Position numbers and translations under genes: made by a program
Assembly: GCA_002305575.1 (NCBI GenBank)
Contig: DBPP01000027.1
Coordinates: forward strand, 6,751 to 13,955
Length of the DNA stretch: 7,205 bases
Direction: 5' to 3'
Source of the DNA: Ruminococcaceae bacterium UBA1417
GTDB lineage: Bacteria; Bacillota; Clostridia; Oscillospirales; Acutalibacteraceae
The notes under the pieces: generated by a model
Database searches by the model: none
Told to the model about the DNA's origin: nothing
What the model saw: only the letters and a program-made list of their open reading frames with translations
Part shown: positions 5,220 through 7,205 of the stretch, piece after piece
Layout: each line of letters opens with the position of its first letter
Position numbering within the stretch: the stretch's first letter is position 1

Positions 5220-6191
5220 TTGGAAAAAAGCATTGTTTTGGAAAATGCTTCGGCGGCCGCGGAGCTGTTCGGCAGCTTTGACGTGCACGCGAAGCGCATA
5301 GAAAAGACGTTTGACGTGGCGTTGTCCTGCCGGGATTCGCAGCTTAAAATCTCCGGCGAGGAGGCCGGCGTCGCGCAGGCGGCCCGCACCGTGGAAAGCC
5401 TGCTTGGTCTGATCGCCAAGGGCGAGGCGCTCAACGATCAGAACGTCGGCTACTGCATCGATATGGTGCGGGAAGACCGCGAGGCGCAGATGATGCCGCT
5501 TGCGGAGGACTGCATCTGCATTACGGCAAAGGGAAAGCCCGTCAAGCCGAAGACCGTGGGGCAGAAGGCGTACTGCGACAATATCCGGAAGAACACGGTC
5601 ACGATTGGCGTCGGCCCGGCCGGCACCGGCAAGACGTATCTTGCCGTCGCGATGGCGGTCACGGCGTTCCGCGCCCAACAGGTGAACCGCATCATCCTGA
5701 CGCGTCCGGCGGTGGAGGCCGGCGAGAAGCTCGGCTTTCTGCCCGGCGATTTGCAGCAGAAGGTTGACCCGTACCTGCGGCCGCTGTACGACGCGCTGTT
5801 CGACATGCTCGGCGCCGAGACCTACCAGAAATATGTGGAGCGCGGCAACATCGAGGTTGCGCCGCTGGCGTATATGCGCGGCCGCACGCTGGAAAAAGCG
5901 TTTATTATTTTGGACGAAGCCCAGAACACCCTGCCCGCCCAGATGAAAATGTTTCTAACGCGCATGGGCGTAGGGTCTAAAATGATTGTAAACGGGGATT
6001 TGTCGCAAATTGATTTACCCAACAAAAAAGAAAGCGGCCTTATCCAGGCCGCCGAAGTGCTGGGCAAGCTGGACAATGTGGCGTTCGTTCAGTTCACCGG
6101 CGAAGACGTCGTACGCCATCCGCTGGTAAAAGACATTGTGGCCGCTTATGATAAATGGGATAAAAAACACGCGGCGGGGAAAACCAAATGA
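5220..6191 (+). CDS. phoH: PhoH family ATPase (possibly chimeric)
   Basis: A 323-residue protein, close to the usual length of PhoH/PhoL proteins. The N-terminal about 100 residues hold the KH-like part. The ATPase domain follows with Walker A GPAGTGKT at 132-139, TRPAVEAGEKLGFLPGD at 161-177, Walker B FIILDEAQN at 228-236 and the sensor-like DVVRHPLV at 296-303. The family is cytoplasmic and linked to RNA metabolism together with YbeY, although its exact activity is uncertain. Start is TTG 5220, with AAGGAG at 5208-5213. The stop overlaps the ybeY start by 4 bp. Odd: by my hand count lysine is AAG 12 times and AAA 3 times before base 5890, but AAA 11 and AAG 1 after it. GAG gives way to GAA and ATC to ATT at the same place. 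The two halves may come from different genomes, joined in the conserved segment between about 5850 and 5935. Confidence 0.92.
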   Translation: MEKSIVLENASAAAELFGSFDVHAKRIEKTFDVALSCRDSQLKISGEEAGVAQAARTVESLLGLIAKGEALNDQNVGYCIDMVREDREAQMMPLAEDCICITAKGKPVKPKTVGQKAYCDNIRKNTVTIGVGPAGTGKTYLAVAMAVTAFRAQQVNRIILTRPAVEAGEKLGFLPGDLQQKVDPYLRPLYDALFDMLGAETYQKYVERGNIEVAPLAYMRGRTLEKAFIILDEAQNTLPAQMKMFLTRMGVGSKMIVNGDLSQIDLPNKKESGLIQAAEVLGKLDNVAFVQFTGEDVVRHPLVKDIVAAYDKWDKKHAAGKTK

Positions 6192-6631
6192 TTGCGCATA
6201 TATTTTATAAAACCGATATTCCCCAATACCTGCGCCGAACGGGGCTCTTTAAGGCGGCGCTGGCAAAAGGACTTAAAAAGTTTGCGGACTGGCACGTGGA
6301 AGTGAACGTGATTTTTGTGGACGAGGCGGAAATCCTGCGCGTAAACAAAGAATTTTTGAACCATCACTATGTTACGGACGTAATCTCGTTTAACCACGAG
6401 CCGCCGCCCTTTGATATGGGCGAGCCGTGGGCGTTTGGCGATATTTTTGTATGCTATCCCGTAGCGCGCCAAAACGCCAAACATTTCGGCCATACCGTAT
6501 TGCAGGAAATGATGATGTACGTCACGCACGGCGCGCTGCACCTGTCCGGCATGGACGACAACACCCCCGAAGCCCGCGCGGAAATGGACCGGCAGGCCGA
6601 ACAAATTATCGCTTCCGTACTGGCCAAATAA
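6188..6631 (+). CDS. ybeY: Endoribonuclease YbeY, with Asp in place of the third zinc-ligand His
   Basis: A 147-residue protein, normal for YbeY, the metal-dependent single-strand endoribonuclease that acts in 16S rRNA 3' maturation and late ribosome quality control in the cytoplasm. Family motifs seen: TDVISF at 63-68, GDIFVC at 84-89, and the metal site YVTHGALHLSGMDD at 112-125. The classic motif is H3xH5xH (His114, His118, His124 in the E. coli protein). Here His114 and His118 are present but 124 is Asp. Some lineages, Bacteroidetes in my memory, also have Asp at this place, so this is probably a lineage variant and not a dead enzyme. ATG 6188 overlaps the phoH stop, with a weak GGGGA site before it. 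Codon use is that of the right part of the window. In B. subtilis pgpH lies between phoH and ybeY; here there is none. Confidence 0.92.
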   Translation: MIAHIFYKTDIPQYLRRTGLFKAALAKGLKKFADWHVEVNVIFVDEAEILRVNKEFLNHHYVTDVISFNHEPPPFDMGEPWAFGDIFVCYPVARQNAKHFGHTVLQEMMMYVTHGALHLSGMDDNTPEARAEMDRQAEQIIASVLAK

Positions 6632-6669
6632 TCCACCGCCCGGCGGCCGTTACACCCTATGCACTCACT

Positions 6670-6697
6670 AAAAACCCCCGTTTAAAACGGGGGTTTT
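6670..6697. terminator. Bidirectional rho-independent terminator between ybeY and the pilin gene
   Basis: CCCCCG (6675-6680) pairs with CGGGGG (6688-6693) around TTTAAAA, whose ends can extend the stem. AAAAA flanks on the left (6670-6674) and TTTT on the right (6694-6697). The symmetric design serves both ybeY (+) and the convergent pilin gene (-), whose stop is at 6711-6713. Confidence 0.9.
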
Positions 6698-6710
6698 CTA
6701 TCAAACAAAA

Positions 6711-7172
6711 CTACGACAAATTAACTTGGCTTCCCGTTACGGGGCCCCAGGTCTTGCAAAACGCCTGGCCTTTTGCGTTATACCAGCGGCACGCCATCTG
6801 CCCGGTTTTTAAATATACAATGGCGTAAATGCTTTCGCGCGGCAGGCGGCTGCATACCGCCAAGGCGTCCGACCAGGGGCCTCCCGTCGGACGGCAGACA
6901 AAGTTTTTCGTCTGCACCGAAGGCACGTAATAATTCACTTTCTCACCGGGGAAATCCAAATCCAGCTTTTCAATATCGGCGGCGTATTCGCCGTTGGCCA
7001 TATAATATATTTGCTCGGCTTTACCGATGGAAGCCGCCAGCGTCATCGCTTCGGACATACGGCTTTTTTCCACCGCTTTTTCGTACTGCGGCAATGCCAC
7101 CGCCGATAAAATGCCGATGATTAAAACGACCACCAACAGCTCTATTAACGTGAATCCTTGATTTTTATTCAT
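6711..7172 (-). CDS. Type IV pilin-like protein (prepilin with N-terminal methylation motif)
   Basis: A 153-residue prepilin. The short leader MNKNQG ends at the prepilin peptidase site (cleavage after Gly6). Mature Phe1 (Phe7) and Glu5 (Glu11) follow, then the hydrophobic alpha-1 helix at 8-28, YEKAVEKSR and a YYMANGEY segment at 56-63. The small globular domain has cysteines at 93, 107, 128 and 139, which could form two disulfides. The family makes pilus or type II secretion fibres at the inner membrane. The start ATG 7172 has a GGGGG ribosome binding site. This form, with ALPQYEKAVEKSR and a C-terminal Cys pattern, resembles the many pilin paralogues of gut Elusimicrobium as I remember them. 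It is unusual next to clostridial sporulation genes. It could equally be a minor pilin/pseudopilin; no other pilus gene is in view. Confidence 0.93.
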   Translation of the reverse strand: MNKNQGFTLIELLVVVLIIGILSAVALPQYEKAVEKSRMSEAMTLAASIGKAEQIYYMANGEYAADIEKLDLDFPGEKVNYYVPSVQTKNFVCRPTGGPWSDALAVCSRLPRESIYAIVYLKTGQMACRWYNAKGQAFCKTWGPVTGSQVNLS

Positions 7173-7184
7173 GGGATATATCCC
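7173..7184 (-). promoter_or_regulatory. 12-bp palindrome next to the pilin start codon, overlapping its ribosome binding site
   Basis: GGGATATATCCC is a perfect palindrome directly before the ATG. In the mRNA, GGGA can pair with TCCC around a TATA loop, covering part of the GGGGG ribosome binding site. It may modulate translation or be an operator half; support is slim. Confidence 0.35.
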
Positions 7185-7205
7185 CCTATTTATATAAGTT
7201 GATAT

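Noticed and set aside
1..7205. CRISPR array, insertion sequence, tRNA/rRNA gene, toxin-antitoxin or phage-defence system
   Set aside because: No regular spaced repeats, transposase motifs, terminal inverted repeats, cloverleaf arms or defence-type domains were seen in either strand.

Overview
The window reads as two kinds of sequence joined inside one gene. Bases 1 to about 5880 look like the chromosome of a GC-rich, endospore-forming Clostridia member (Oscillospirales-like is my inference). It carries the sporulation genes yqfC, yqfD and a ylbJ/spoVV homologue. Strong GGAGG-type ribosome binding sites precede several TTG or GTG starts, and third codon positions are mostly G or C. From about 5890 to the end, codon choice changes abruptly (AAA over AAG, GAA over GAG, ATT over ATC). 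The last gene is a type IV pilin-like protein of the style abundant in gut Elusimicrobiota. The switch falls inside a well-conserved stretch of phoH, so a chimeric assembly or a recombination event must be considered before the window is read as one genome.

Layout, left to right. The 3' end of a gene for a single-pass membrane protein with a hexapeptide-repeat tail (+) is followed by a strong hairpin terminator. Next comes a minus-strand block: a TTG-started ylbJ/spoVV-like gene (3472-2339), then, from its own promoter, a small Cys-rich protein gene (2278-2048) overlapping by 4 bp a DUF3810-type membrane zinc metallopeptidase gene (2051-948). Divergent to ylbJ on the plus strand lie yqfC (3560-3805) and yqfD (3802-4992). 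After a 227-bp gap with an extended -10 promoter and two leader hairpins come phoH (5220-6191) and ybeY (6188-6631). A bidirectional terminator separates ybeY from the convergent pilin gene (7172-6711).

How the genes fit together. ylbJ/spoVV, yqfC and yqfD are mother-cell sporulation genes in Bacillus. Here they diverge from an 87-bp gap containing a candidate pair of interlocked sigma-E promoters, in which each strand's -10 overlaps the other's -35. The order yqfC-yqfD-phoH-ybeY is the Firmicutes order, but pgpH (yqfF), which sits between phoH and ybeY in B. subtilis, is absent, as are dgkA, cdd and era downstream. This agrees with a change of genome inside phoH. I see no CRISPR array, insertion sequence, tRNA, rRNA or recognisable defence system.
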